Part shown: piece after piece, positions 47,601 to 59,400 of the stretch
How the letters are laid out: every line of letters starts with the position of its first letter
Numbering within the stretch: position 1 is the stretch's first letter
Assembly (NCBI GenBank): GCA_036674765.1
Contig: JARVKI010000138.1
Coordinates: forward strand, 1 to 64,000
Length of the DNA: 64,000 nucleotides
Direction of reading: 5' to 3'
DNA from: Seiridium cupressi
Lineage: Eukaryota; Ascomycota; Sordariomycetes; Amphisphaeriales; Sporocadaceae
The notes under the pieces: model-generated
Seen by the model: only the letters and a program-made list of their open reading frames with translations
Databases searched by the model: none
Told to the model about the DNA's origin: nothing
Position numbers and translations under genes: made by a program

Positions 47601-48222
47601 AGCAAGATGAGACACACGCAGATGAATGTAATTGACAGCCTGAGGATTAGATGCGGCGTCTTGGATTGAGGTCTGTCAAGATATGTCGATAGGCAGCGCT
47701 GCACGGGGGTTTTCGTAGGCTGTTATCGATACCGATGTAGCAAGAAATTGTATGACTCCAGCTCACCGTGAGGTACATTGAGAACAAAGGAAATTACTCA
47801 TCGGTGAGCAAGTTCTGGTGGTGAAGGGCGTGTTTTCGGGCCCATCGGCCTTGGCTCCATGGCTACGAAAAACTCAAAACCCATCCAAATACTGGTAGCG
47901 CTGAGAAAACACAGGTTCCTAGGCCCTATTCTAAAATGGGATGGCGCGAATGAGTGACTTAACCTAATTTTCCGGCCAGGCTGCGCTGGCGGATGCCCCT
48001 ATAACATCAGATACCCATCTAATTGGGCACGGTGAACATAATAATGGAAGCCAGAGTGCACCCATATTTCGCTCGTTGAGAAGGGAAATTTGATCGCCAG
48101 AAGGTTTGAAACCTTCTGTTCCATCATTTGTTTATATTCGTTAAAGTAACTGCTATTTTCTCCCTCTCTTTTATTCCTCACAAGTCCTAACTAACAAATC
48201 CACATCGACCTACGACTAAGAA
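47601..48222. other. gene-less stretch with one dispersed repeat copy
   Basis: It contains the repeat copy at 47817-47880. No other feature. Confidence 0.5.
47817..47880 (+). repeat. dispersed repeat, copy 2
   Basis: This aligns ungapped to 9903-9966 at about 80% identity and shares cccatcggcctt plus flanks with 51559-51620. Confidence 0.6.
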
Positions 48223-49026
48223 AGCTCACTAATCGCAAAAATTCCGTTTCACGAGTCTGCCACTTCCTCGCCAAAGGATCGGGCGCCTGTTTTCTATCCG
48301 GCTCGGAGGCGTCACCACGACGAAGTGTGTTCCCGTAGCGAGGAGACCAATTCCCCTGAAAGCTCGGAGCCTCCAGAGTATACTGAAGCTCGCGAGGATG
48401 AGGTGGTCAAGAACGGTCAGGGCCAGCTCCTCCGGCTCCCTACCACGCTTCTTCGTGGCATTGAAATTTTAAGTGACCATGGGGTACCGCTGTTCGAGAA
48501 CACAGATATTGGCTGGGCTTCAGTTCAGCGTGTTTATCAGGAGCAGCATGGGGTGGGCGGAATGGTGGCGGCGTCATGGGATAACAATGGGGTGGACCGA
48601 TCCTCAGAGGAACCTCTCCCTTCATATGAGACTGTTGCCGATGGCAATAATGAGGGAAGTTCTGGTGACCCTGGCCACGGTGGCAACGGTGGCGAATGTG
48701 AAGGACGTGAGGAATGTGATGCCTGCAATGCCGTCAGACAAGAGGATGGTTTTGATTCTGGCACCGGTAGTCAATCCGAGATACCGAAAATACTGGAGTT
48801 ACTGCAGCAGATTCAACGGCAGATGGAGACACAACAGCTTGTGCAGCAGCAGCAGCCACAGCAGCAACCACAGCAGCAACCAGAGCAGCAGCCAGAGCAT
48901 CGGACACGGCAGCAGACACTAGATGATTACGACCAGTATCTTCGGGAGTTCTATAAAGAGGCTGAAAGCCAGCGCTGGAAGGAGTACTATAAACAATACT
49001 ATGATCACTACCAGCGCCATCGCTGA
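48223..49026 (+). CDS. Gln-rich protein with a PPxY motif, start not resolved
   Basis: The frame is open from 48223 to the stop at 49024-49026 but has no ATG before Met codon 48562; a start in an upstream exon or loss of the start is possible. The protein has an N-terminal PPEY (PPxY, a ligand for WW domains such as those of Rsp5-type ubiquitin ligases) within SESSEPPEYTEARED-like acidic sequence, a middle with LPSYETVADG and a Gly/Asn/acidic stretch, and a glutamine-rich tract (about 48831-48895) followed by a charged Tyr-rich helix (YDQYLREFYKEAESQRWKEY). No domain recognised. The Q tract and the C-terminal helix could oligomerise. Coding status is likely but not certain. Confidence 0.5.
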   Translation, partial: SSLIAKIPFHESATSSPKDRAPVFYPARRRHHDEVCSRSEETNSPESSEPPEYTEAREDEVVKNGQGQLLRLPTTLLRGIEILSDHGVPLFENTDIGWASVQRVYQEQHGVGGMVAASWDNNGVDRSSEEPLPSYETVADGNNEGSSGDPGHGGNGGECEGREECDACNAVRQEDGFDSGTGSQSEIPKILELLQQIQRQMETQQLVQQQQPQQQPQQQPEQQPEHRTRQQTLDDYDQYLREFYKEAESQRWKEYYKQYYDHYQRHR

Positions 49027-50071
49027 AAAACACTACTATCAACAGTACCAGCGCAACAGATAATAGGAGAGGCAGCAATAACTGCATTAAATGGCATGGT
49101 AGTCGCAGACCTAGGAGAGGCGGTGCCCTTGGCGGCCAATGAGACCGACAGGGCCCACGAAGACGCAGTCCTGCTTTGGCGCTGGTTAATGGACAACCAT
49201 CGAGATAGATCAGGCACCCATTTATTTACTTAACGGAGACACTATAACTTATGGTTTGATCTATTGTTTGAAATGCCACAAGTAATGATTAGCTGGTTGA
49301 AGGAGTTTGTGCGATTTGTGTGATTTGCGAATACGTATCAGTCATGAAAGGCCCAGAAACAATGACCGTTTGCACTCTTACTCATGTAATCTACTCGCGG
49401 CGAGAGACGTTCTCCTATGAATCTACTATTGTTTAGTACACATTCCCTCCATGGTCCATCAAAGGCTGATATTGGACCGGCTTCATTAGCTTGGTGGCGT
49501 CGTGCCTTTCCCCAATGAGTAGACGGTCTGGATGCTTTGGCATATTGTTAGTGTCCTACTAACACGCCATCCAACTCTTGCTACTTACTCCGTTACCTCC
49601 GGCTTAGCCTATTAGGCTCTTGGTGCACCAAAGTCGTGGCAAAGTTGTCATCACGCCAACGAGCACCTGAAAAATTGGCAGAGAGAGTTTCGGGCGCAGT
49701 CCGGATCTAATGATGTGCGACATTGGAAAACGTGGAAGCGCACGAGTGTTAGAATAGGGGCCCGGCCATCTCATTATCGGGCTTCACAGACTTCACTATC
49801 ATGTTCACATAGACTAGCTGCTATCCGCCTTCGGGTTCCCTCCGATACTCAACCACTCAATTCAACCCTCGTGGCCTTTGTTTCTCTTGACAACCAGGGC
49901 GTCGAATTTCCGCTCGAGTATGATGAAGATCCAGAGTCAAGAAGCTGGACTAAACCGATATTTGGCGTCTATACCCATAAGGCATCGCACTCTGAGAATG
50001 CCCCAGTCTCATTGATAGCAGTTTCAGGTCGAATTATCAATATTTCGTCATAGTCGTCCAGTCTTCCCGCG
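49027..50071. other. gene-less stretch with one possible coding fragment
   Basis: A + frame ending at 50053 (with LVAFVSLDNQGVEFPLEYDE and KPIFGVYTHKASHSENAPV) reads like the C-terminus of a protein, but no start or family is seen. The rest holds nothing recognised. Confidence 0.3.
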
Positions 50072-51299
50072 CTAATCGCGGCGCTCCATCGTGCTTTTTA
50101 TCAGAGGTGACACGATATGTGGGTAGTCCTCAAGGAAATCATGGAAACCATGGGCCTTATTCAGCGTCTCGATGGTGCACGTAACATAATGGATCAGAAG
50201 ATCGCGCATTGCATCCTTCCTCTGTGTATTGCTAAAGACGTATTCCAACAATAACAGGATGTCACCGATCCGGTTCTTATAGAGAGTGAATTCTTTCAAA
50301 GTCTCTGCAAGATTGTGGATAGTCTGTGAAGCCAGCAGAGCGATACAGTATGTGTCTGCAACAACATACAGCTTAGCGTGGGAGAGGAACACTTCGCTGT
50401 AGTCCTCCGTTGGTTCCCGATTCTGCCTCGCTTCGAATTATAGCTCTGGCCTGGGATAGTCGAATCCAGCCGCCGTCCGAATCTTTTTGATGCATGAATC
50501 TCTTTCCCGGCATTTAGAACACGTAGTAAATTGCTGTGAATTGCATGTGGAGCTGCGCGAGCTCGCCCTCCCCTGACAAATTATAACGTGAAATGTTCTC
50601 GAGCAAGTATCGCAGTCTTTTACTTTCGAAACAAGACCGAATACGTGACCATTGGGACAAGTTTTGGGAGCCATGCCTCGTCAGTCCCTCAGCAGAGAAG
50701 CTAGCGAATAAGGTGTTTCTTCTGTAGTGTTAGGCTGTTGGACGACTATTTGCGCTGCCGTTTTATCAATTGCAGGCGGTGATGTATTTACAGTTGGCTC
50801 GCGAGATCCTTTGGAATGCTCGATTGCCTTGAAAGTCACCTTGGCTGCTGCGTCGTGTGCTGGGCTGATGATAATATCGGAAGGGGTTGAGATTATATCA
50901 GGCTCAGCAGCTAGGTAGGCTCCGGTATATGCCCACTGGCTAAAGCGAATAAATGTTTGCTCGTCGACCTCAGGCCATTCAACGCGACCCTGTTGTGCTT
51001 CCCTCATGCCTCCATTGACAAGAACATGCAAGGGCCTGGACAGGCGCATTATGGCACCCACATGGAGCACATACTCTTTCTTGGAGTCGCCGACCACAAA
51101 TAGTACGGTCCGGGGTAGTATGACGCTGATAGTATTGTCAATATAATCATATCAAAGGTTAAACGAGGCTCTCACCTCCCGAAATCGTGTTGCAGGGCGG
51201 ATGTGGTCGACACGAAGTGTGACTGGTCCTAGTCGAAATTATTAGCAGGAACGCCTCGCTAACAACTGGTAGAAGTACCTTATCGCGCTGGCCTCCCAT
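50072..51299 (-). pseudogene. BTB/POZ protein with Cys-rich insertion and two in-frame stops
   Basis: Exons 51299-51279, 51228-51176 and 51125-50072 sum to 376 codons with consistent phases and 50-bp introns. Residues 1-90 hold a BTB core (MGGQRDKDQSHFVS, TVLFVVGDSKKEYVLHVGAI, FIRFSQWAYTGAYLAAE). A linker leads to a Cys-rich segment (residues about 175-252: CPNGH, CDTC, C, C, CSKC, C) that looks zinc-binding, then the C-terminal helices usual behind fungal BTB domains (VFLSHAKLYVVADTYCIALL, LKEFTLYKNRIGDILLLLEY, RDLLIHYVTCTIETL). Codon 173 is TGA (50681-50683) and codon 254 is TAA (50438-50440); CGA and CAA are likely originals. BTB proteins act as dimers or Cul3 adaptors. Now truncated. Confidence 0.8.
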
Positions 51300-51558
51300 T
51301 TTCAATCCGTGCAAGTTTCGGCTTGGCTTTCCGGTTGAGGTCACTATGCAGCTTCGACAGCATGCTGCGAGTGCGAGCGTGCGCAAAGCTCTGTTGTGAT
51401 GTGGTGATAGAGGAGAATTTTCATCAGAAGCTTCACGAGTACCAGCTTGGTTTTGTGGCTAGAGAATTGAGCATGTTTCTCTCTTTATAAACTCTTTGCG
51501 GCCATAAAACTGGTACGGAGGGCTAGCTAACTTAAAGAGTGCGCAATTTGCTCATTGG

Positions 51559-51620
51559 GGAGCGTGTTATCAAACAGGCCCATCGGCCTTGACTCCACGG
51601 TCGCGATAGAATCGAAAATC
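51559..51620 (+). repeat. dispersed repeat, copy 3
   Basis: Shares cccatcggccttgactcca and flanking bases with 9903-9966 and 47817-47880. More diverged in its left part. Confidence 0.5.
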
Positions 51621-51795
51621 ATATAAAAGAAAGTCGCAGCGTCGAGAAAGCATGAGGCTTCTTTAAAAGTTTCTGTATTGACTTAACATGGATTACCCTG
51701 ACCTAGGTAAATGGCGAGGTAAATTAAACGGTCAGAGATAGAGCCTTACTTTACCTCGACGACAATTTTCTTCTTTAAATGCTTTTCTGAGCTAC

Positions 51796-51840
51796 TGGTG
51801 GGACGATATTGGACCGGATAACTGTCTGAACAATAACACC
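51796..51840 (+). repeat. dispersed motif (gatattgga...gataactgtctgaacaat), copy 1
   Basis: A closely similar copy is at 52977-53020 and a shorter core at 41881-41898. The two long copies lie on either side of the glycosyltransferase relic in the same orientation. Confidence 0.55.
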
Positions 51841-51929
51841 ATTACTGGGCAATACAAGTCACTTTGGAGTGACGGCACATACACCTCAACTACTACCAGG
51901 TTCCTCGGGATCCTTTGAAAATTATCAGG

Positions 51930-52760
51930 CCGAACCGTATTGACCCTGTGTGCTGTGACACCAGACTGATTTGTAACCTCGCAGGGGTTCTAGTTTTGCT
52001 GCATCCACTCCCACAGCTCCTTCGGCGAATTGAATAATTATGGGCATCTGCGCGGCCTTTATTATTCTCTGCACGACCAGACTCAGCTGTTCAAGAATGA
52101 GCTTTCTCAAAGTGACGGAGCTGACCTACGTCACATAAAGTAAGCTTTCCAACTGATCCGAGTCCTTGTCCCGGTCGTGCCGTGTGCTGAAGAAGTCGAA
52201 TTGCTTCGGTCCACTATCGTTGGCCAACATAGCAGCGGATGCGAATTCCCTGTAGTCGATCAAGAGCACAAGGTTCTTGCAGTAGTTGGGCCCGCTGAAC
52301 CCATCGTAAGGATCCTCGATCAGTCGGAGCCGCTCCCAGGCCAGATACGCCTGGAAATAATCCAACTTATCCCCGGACGCACCGCGGAATGCCTGGCTAA
52401 TGTTTCCGTCCCGGATTAGGTGGCTGAATAGCGAACGCGCATGAAGCCCCGTGCTATTGATCCGCCCGGTCCACGCCTCTAATAGAATAAGGAAGCCATT
52501 CTCTTTGCGTCCGGCGATGAAGAAGTTTTCGGCAATTCCTGATTTGAGCGTCGCATCGGCTGAGGTGATTGCCTCCTCGAACTTGGACTAAAGGTGCTTG
52601 AGAGTGGCACAGCAAACTTGGTTAAGATGCATTAAAACGATGATTCCCAGATCCATCCACACGCCACCGTGTTGGTAGATATATGACAGGCGGATTATAT
52701 CGGACATGTTCGCTCATCTACTTGACCCAGTGGCTTCAGCTTTAGCTTCGGATTCAAACC
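51930..52760 (-). pseudogene. capsular-polysaccharide-synthase-like glycosyltransferase relic
   Basis: The minus strand from about 52710 reads SDIIRLSYIYQHGGVWMDLG, the sugar-nucleotide/metal-binding region of this glycosyltransferase type (GGVWxDxG), then TAG at 52588-52590, then FEEAITSAD, AENFFIAGRKENGFLILLEAW, GDKLDYFQAYLAWERLRLIEDP and CKNLVLLIDYREFASAAM to about 52126, and a further in-frame piece to about 51950. The N-terminus upstream of 52760 is scrambled by stops. Such proteins in fungi are annotated as capsule polysaccharide synthases; the linkage they form is not known from sequence. Clearly non-functional. Confidence 0.7.
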
Positions 52761-53252
52761 CCCACAGGATAGTATGGGCGCCATTCCAAGACACTCAAGA
52801 CAGACTTAGAGAACTCGACAGTGCTGTGCACCAACTGCACCCAAGTCTATAGCACGCTTGCGACTACATTTAGGCAATGCTAATACACAGCCAGACAGAC
52901 ATGGGTCCATTGATGCGAAAACACGATCGCCGATCGATCCAGTCAACGACACCTTGCCACCAATCATAGACGTTATGGTGGGAGGATATTGGAGTTGATA
53001 ACCGTCTGAACAATTACAGTATTACCATGGTAACGTTGCGGTCTAAGTACTATTAATATTCATACGATTAAGGAGATGATGGTTGTACTAAACATTGCCT
53101 GCCTGAATCTGAGGAATGTAGCGGTGCCTGGACAAGTGCTCCATATCTGAATTCGATAGAAGGGCTGTGATATCCATATGTGGCCAGTAATACAAGCCAA
53201 GTGAGCCAGCGGTCATCTTGACGAAAGGAACATAGCAATGATGCGGGTAGCT
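52761..53252. other. intergenic with repeated motif copy 2
   Basis: It contains the second long copy of the repeated motif at 52977-53020 and the 3' flank of the transporter-like gene. Confidence 0.5.
52977..53020 (+). repeat. dispersed motif, copy 2
   Basis: ggtgggaggatattgga...gataaccgtctgaacaatta aligns to 51796-51840 with few differences. Confidence 0.55.
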
Positions 53253-56200
53253 TCAAACTGCCATGGAGGCAAGGTCAATGCCGGACTCTTCTCCGACCGC
53301 CTTCTTCAGTACCAGCACTAGCTCGTCGGTTCTTGTCAACAGTGCCAGGTATGCACCGAGGGCGCTAGCCCAGTGTCGACCGCTTTCCGCTGTCAGTAAC
53401 TCGCGCGCCGTCAACTTCTCGACTTCGTTTTCGTCAGTTTCCTTCTCGCCTCTGTCGCTGGACATCTTCGAGGAAACTCTGTTTAGAAGCGGTGTTGGCA
53501 GTATCGCAGGTAGTGGCCTGCCGGTCTCTAGTGACCCCTGAAGTAGACTCAGTACAGCCATCAAGTCCGCTATGTGCTTCTCGTCGTTGGCCCCGCTAAC
53601 TTGCATGAACCTAGATTGTAGATGAGGTGTTAGGCGGTTGGTATATAGAACAAGCTGTGTAATCTGAGAGTTTATGTCGATACAGATATTGCACACCTTG
53701 AGCAAAGCCGTAGTATTGATGGTGCTCGAAGAGAATTCGAATTTGAGCAGCGTGATGGGCTGAATGGATGCTTCGAGGATTTCCTGAGATAAAAGAGCTT
53801 CCGTTTCGCAAACTTCCACTAGGTCAGATGGTGGGGAGATCCAAGTTGACGCGAACAGCGCATACCGCTCCTTGACCGAGCGCAGCTGTTCCGATAAAAG
53901 CTCCCTGTAGTGTCTACTACCGGACGGTGGTCGTGGTAGAAACATAACGATGGTTGAAGCTGCGAATCCGATCAGAACCAGGAGAAGACGGCGCCAAAAT
54001 ACGTTATATCCAACACCTGGAGCACCGTACGTTGGATTATATGTGTCAATCCAGCTGTACGATACGACCAAATAAATCGTGGACGCCATCATGATACCTG
54101 CTGTTATTTGTTCCGGTGGGGCAAATAGTCGCCACCACATCAAAGCCACAACGGCCACGGCCATGATGGCGGCCATGCCGTATGCATTACCCGGGCCAGA
54201 TCCGGCTCCGATATACCAACACACCAAACCAAACACGCCTCCTGCCGCGGTGCCAATAACTCGGACCAGGAGGCTGGATATGAAATCGGAGGTATAAGGT
54301 ACCAGAGCCATCTGTGACATGATCAGAGCCCACAGTCCTTTTTCGCGGTAGTAAAAGCCGGCTGAGGTCGTGATGGCTGCGGGAACACCAAGGGCAATCG
54401 TCAATATGAGCGTTCGGGCCGCATGCATGCCTTCATCATTGCTGAGCCAGTTGACGATTCCAAGGAGAATAGTGCTAGCCTTGGATCGTTGACGTGCATG
54501 CGGAGTTCTCATGTTTTCCAGCCTTGTCTTCGCATCGTCCGTGTTCGAAGTCTTCGTCGTAGAAGACTCCGACTTCTTCGGACCCTTCTGATTGCGGGTC
54601 TGATGAACCGATGCAGCTGTTGCGGTTCGCCTCAGGTCGTAGGTCCCGTCCACAGTAGAAGGTACCTCGTCTTTGGAAAAGGTCCACGAGAAAAGTTTAC
54701 TAAGGCCTTTCGGAACCCACACACGCTTATGCTGCCTGCCTTCCTCGATCCGCCTGATCTGTTGCAGCATTTCTAGCAAAGCATCCGAAAGATTGATGAT
54801 GCGCTCCTGGTAAAGAAGCCCAATGAGGAAAGCGAGTAGCGGAGCAAGCCGGTCAGGATCTTCCGAGCGCACTATGTTTCCATTTTCGTCAAAAAGATGA
54901 GAATGCGGCTCCAGGAGCTTCTGCGCTGCGGTAGTCTTGAACGTCTCTCCAAGCTTCTGTAAGTTGTTGATCGCCTCCTCAAAAGGCTCCTGGGTTCTTC
55001 CCACTTTCCTGTCGGACTGGTGTTTCAAAGCCTCAAGGATGACGTCGATGGCAACCGGCCATGCTTCTAGTACTGGTGGTGCACATGATGAGAGTATGCC
55101 GAATGTCTCCAGGACCAATTTCTCAGTTTCCGGATTTCTCGCATGGTCCCTCATCGCGAGAGCCTTGGCGATCTGGTGGTGCGCAATGGGAACTCTGAAA
55201 GTTGAGCGCGTGCTCTCCAAGGACTCCTCTACAACTGCTAGCAACGCAGTTTCTTTCACCCTTGAATTTTCTTGGCTAAGTGGCAGTTGCACAAGTGCGC
55301 CGAAAGTGACGAGGATTTGACGCAGTGGTTGATGGAGTGCGCTAATGTCGGCAGGACTCCATCGCCCGTATGAGAAATCCATGGGCAGGAAGTTGATAGA
55401 TGAATCCACGCTCTTGTATGCCACCGTTATTTCCGCTTTCAGTTGTTCCAGAGCTTTCACATCGAATCGTCGGCTTGGTTGCTGAAAATGGAGATTCAGG
55501 GCATGAAAGAAGCCGGACATTGGGGACAGCACGTTGCTAGTGGTGTCGAGGACGATCGATGATGTTGACTTAGGAAAGATGCAGAGATTGCAGACTAGCC
55601 CAACGCCGACGGCAATTACTGTAGGTAATATCAAGACCTTTGGGATGGTCCCTTGGAAGCTCGGAATCAATGGTGCAACAGCAAGGTAGATGTCGGCCAC
55701 TACCATGGCGAAGATACCGACAAGAGTTAGTTTTGGCGCCGCAATCCGTATTCGCGACTGGATTTGATGTCATCTTCAAACATTCTAAGTCAATATCCGG
55801 GGAAGGAAGCTTACCACCAAGTAAATAAACAATCCCATCATGCAGAAATATGTAATTGTCACGCGTGTGTCCAACATATATCCGTTGTAGATGGCTACCT
55901 GTAGAGCCGGTGTTTGACCAGAGGCCTGCACGATGCCCTGCTGGACAGCTTGCTGCAGCGCGGTATATTGAGAGTTGAGATCGGATTGAGGTCTGGTGGC
56001 GAGAGCTGCTTTCATCGTAATCGTTCCCCAGGCCCAACCCAGCAGCAGACCAATGACTATCGTCAGGCCTGCCAGCACGTGAACAAAAACTACCCCCGAC
56101 GGCGGTACAATGAACAAGACGATACTAGGTTCACGTGAGCTATGATTATGTGACCATGTAGGCAAGGCGCCACACACCATCCGAAAAATGCCGCTTGGCC

Positions 56201-56431
56201 TATAGCATTAAGGGTCTTGCTGATGAAGATCAGTATAGTCATGATCCAAACGGCAAGCGAAGATTTGAAAAGAATCGTGAGATCCCTTCGGTTGAAGTGA
56301 TCAAGCCACCTGGGTATTCGCCGCTTTTGCTTCTGGCCATCTTGAAAGAATGACTCCCCAATCGTAGATTCTTCATTTGTTGTGTCGGCTTTGTCGCGTG
56401 TGGGCGACTTGCTCACGTTCTCACCTGACAT
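53253..56431 (-). CDS. aromatic acid exporter/FUSC-like multi-pass membrane protein
   Basis: Exons 56431-56178, 56124-55815 and 55757-53253 give 1022 residues with consistent phases and 53- and 57-bp introns; no disabling change. The layout is two membrane blocks. The first (residues about 48-300) has TM segments such as LTILFKSSLAVWIMTILIF, SGVVFVHVLAGLTIVIGLLL and VLILPTVIAVGVGLVCNL. It is followed by a long soluble helical part. The second block (about 620-800) has ARTLILTIALGVPAAITT, SSLLVRVIGTAAGGVFGLV, MAAIMAVAVVALMWWRLF and LLLVLIGFAASTIVMFLP, with a helical C-terminal domain. This is the architecture of the fungal ArAE_2/FUSC/DUF2421 family. Relatives are linked to export of aromatic or organic acids, but fungal substrates are mostly unproven. 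An A-rich tract lies just upstream of the start. Confidence 0.9.
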
Positions 56432-59400
56432 TACGACGGGCTTTGCAGTTCAAGAGGTGTGACAACTCTGTACTGCGTCTGTAACATAAAAAAAGAAAAA
56501 AAGAAAAAAAAAAAAGATTTAGCCGCAAGTCTCCGCAGTTGAATCGCGTCGCAAGCGCCAAGCTGTGTTGGATTTGCATTATTGATTTGATGGTGGGATT
56601 CGTCCCCCAAGTTTAATGAACGATCTACAGAGAGTTAGCCCCGGTTGATCGGGTCTCCAGACGGAGCCGAGAGTTTACCTAAACCCTCGACGGAGCCAGA
56701 AGACTGGGCGGTCTCACTAGGAAGTGCGGGGTGTGCATAATCACCGATAGGAGCTGGCAATATCCGCTCGGGCTTGCATAACCCATCGCTGCGCTGCGAA
56801 TGGCCTGGCACAACCACCGGCTCTGAGTTTGACCGAAAGCCAATGGTTTACGTTTCGATGAGGCAAGTTTCATGGTCCAAATTCAATCCACACCGCCCAC
56901 AAATGGTCAAGACGCGTACTTTAAGGTTCATGTGCATCACCCAAGACGTAAGTGGCTGCATCTTTGTTGTACTCTGCGTTTGGGCGTTTGGTGGGGTCTC
57001 AGACCTCGTATCTGTCACAGAATAAGCTCTGCTACATTGGTTCAATTTGAGTTGCCTGTCCGTTTCTATCTGCTTGAAGCGCTAGAAGCGCTGATAACGC
57101 TGTTCTAACCCCGTGACTAGTGGTCACGTGATAAGGGGTAATCCACTAGTTTGACAGTATCTTGTCTGAGATGAACCTGGACCACAGACCGCTGAACATC
57201 ATCCCCAAGCCAACTATATGACACCAATCGGTGCTACTCTTCAGACAAATTACACAACCAAATTTAGAAAACGGGCAATTTGGTATCATCTCCAGATCAA
57301 TGGTTATATGTAATAAGAGTGTAGCTACTTGAAAGACCTGTGTATCGCCTGTCGAAATCCGCTTACGTTAGTGTGCATTAATAAAACACCCCCGGATCTC
57401 CACAGCCGGCCAAGGCGAGCCCAAAGGGCTCAACAATACAGAATAAATTGTCAAGGCGGAATAAAGGTTATAAAGTAAATTAAATACTGGATTAAATACT
57501 AGAACGGTGTCAAAGGCAGAAGGTAGCTATATGTAGTTTATATGTAATGGCTGTGAAGGTCGATAGTGCAGGTGGCTGGAGTAGCCGTTTTTAAAAGTGC
57601 GCACCTTTCAGAAAGGTTGGTTCACTATAAACGGGCAACGCACAAATTGAGGGTGATGAGTCTTGAGCTAACTAATTTCCCACGGGATTTCTCAGTGGGA
57701 AGTTCCCGGAATTGCCCTGAATGGTTGTGGCTTGCCACAACGCCACGGTAAGGCAACCATAAAGGCCGCTTTTCAACACTTCCTTGGGTGGCCGTATAAT
57801 TTGTAAGAGCGAATTGCAGTACTGCACATCGAGTACTTACCACTAAGCAAGTAAACCTCAAGCGGGCACGCATCGGGGATTATTCGACCGGCCAATGGAA
57901 TTTGATCGACACCCAAACTGCCATTATAAGGTTTTGCTGCCGATTTCTACTTAATCCCCATTTTCAACAAATTAGGGTTTACTTTGCGGAATTGCAAAGA
58001 TAAGTTGAAATACAGGTAGTTAATGGTTGTCTTAGTTACCGGTTCGAGCAAATAGTAGCTTAAAACCTATTCTAGTTACTTATGGCTATATCAAAACTGT
58101 CATCTCACAGCGGTCAGCGCGTGTATTATCTAAACAGAGCTTCTGTGGATAACCACCTGTCACACTAGCTATACTACGACAACCCCTCAAACATTGAGGT
58201 GACCAGTACCGTATCAATCGGATGTATCGCGTTGAGTTGCAGACTAGAGCCCCTATTGGACCCGAGTGAGCTCAGCAACCAGCTGCAGGCGTTCACTGGC
58301 CTGGAGAAGCCTATCGAGTTATCTGAGACTTACATGAGTGTCTTGGACTGGTGGGTGCAATTGTTATTCGTAGAATAGTCTTGATGAATAATTATAAGCA
58401 TGATTTGTGCCCTAATTATAAAGGGCTGCAAGGCCGCCTCCCTATCGAGATTCTGCTACCATCACATGCTTAAGATGTGGGAGACATGGCTGTTCAAGTC
58501 TGGTAAATCAAAATCACATACCAAGACGTGTGGAAAAACCGATGACAGACAAGGGGCTAGACTGTAGTACCGAAGGATATATTCAACGCCCATCTGAGGG
58601 CCAAGAGAAGTCGTACTAATTTCCGGCCCTTCTTCCGCTGCTGACAGGGAGGCAACGGCAAAAGCGTTAACCCACATTAGTGGCGTGGTCTGATTACGCG
58701 AGCCATCCTCATGGCTCAGTGACCACGATACTTTAGGGGCTGTGGTTTCGGTAGCTGTGATACAGCATGCTGGTTCGGGATCTGTTCGCTGGAGTTCTCC
58801 CTACTCCACAACAACTGTCTCAGTTGCCGGGAAAGTCGTTCAATCCCCGGGATTTTGCCTCTACCTGCATAGTAGTGTTATACTGATATCGTTGGGGGTT
58901 GTGGTACTTCGATTAAAGGTCCCGTCGGCGATTCCGACTTTTCCTTAAGTATGAGTTATGTGACACGAAGCCGCAACACCTCTTCCTCGAGGGCCTGGAT
59001 ACAGTTTTGTGTACGTTGTCGGTGTTTCCTGTTCAGCCACTTCCAGAACTCACTGCCTTTCAAATACTTTAGACGAAGGATATGAAGTGCAGCAACGTAC
59101 CGTTGGGCGCGTACAACCTGCTCACCCCTGTTTCCCGATACGGCTTGATGATCAGATCATACATGGGATCAAACTTAGTCGTCATTAAATATCCGCTATT
59201 AAGCATCATATCACCTACCTAATTCTCCAGACAGCTAAGTGTCCAGATCCATATCGACTATGCGCTGAGCACGCTCGGCTTAGCGTTTCTCCAGATGTTG
59301 CAGATGGCACCAGAAAGATAATGAAATAAACTAGTTCCGGTCACAGTATTAGAGCACGACGCTTTTCAAGATACTCCCCAGGGTAGAGCTAAACACGATA

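Larger units (their letters stand above)
51300..51929. other. gene-less stretch with repeats
   Basis: It holds the upstream region of the BTB gene, dispersed repeat copy 3 (51559-51620) and a second repeated motif (51796-51840). Confidence 0.5.

Noticed and set aside
57107..57139. A transposon end formed by the ccccgtgac...gtcacgtgataagggg palindrome
   Set aside because: The arms are imperfect, and the only partner seen (around 61198) shares about a dozen bases, too few to define an element.
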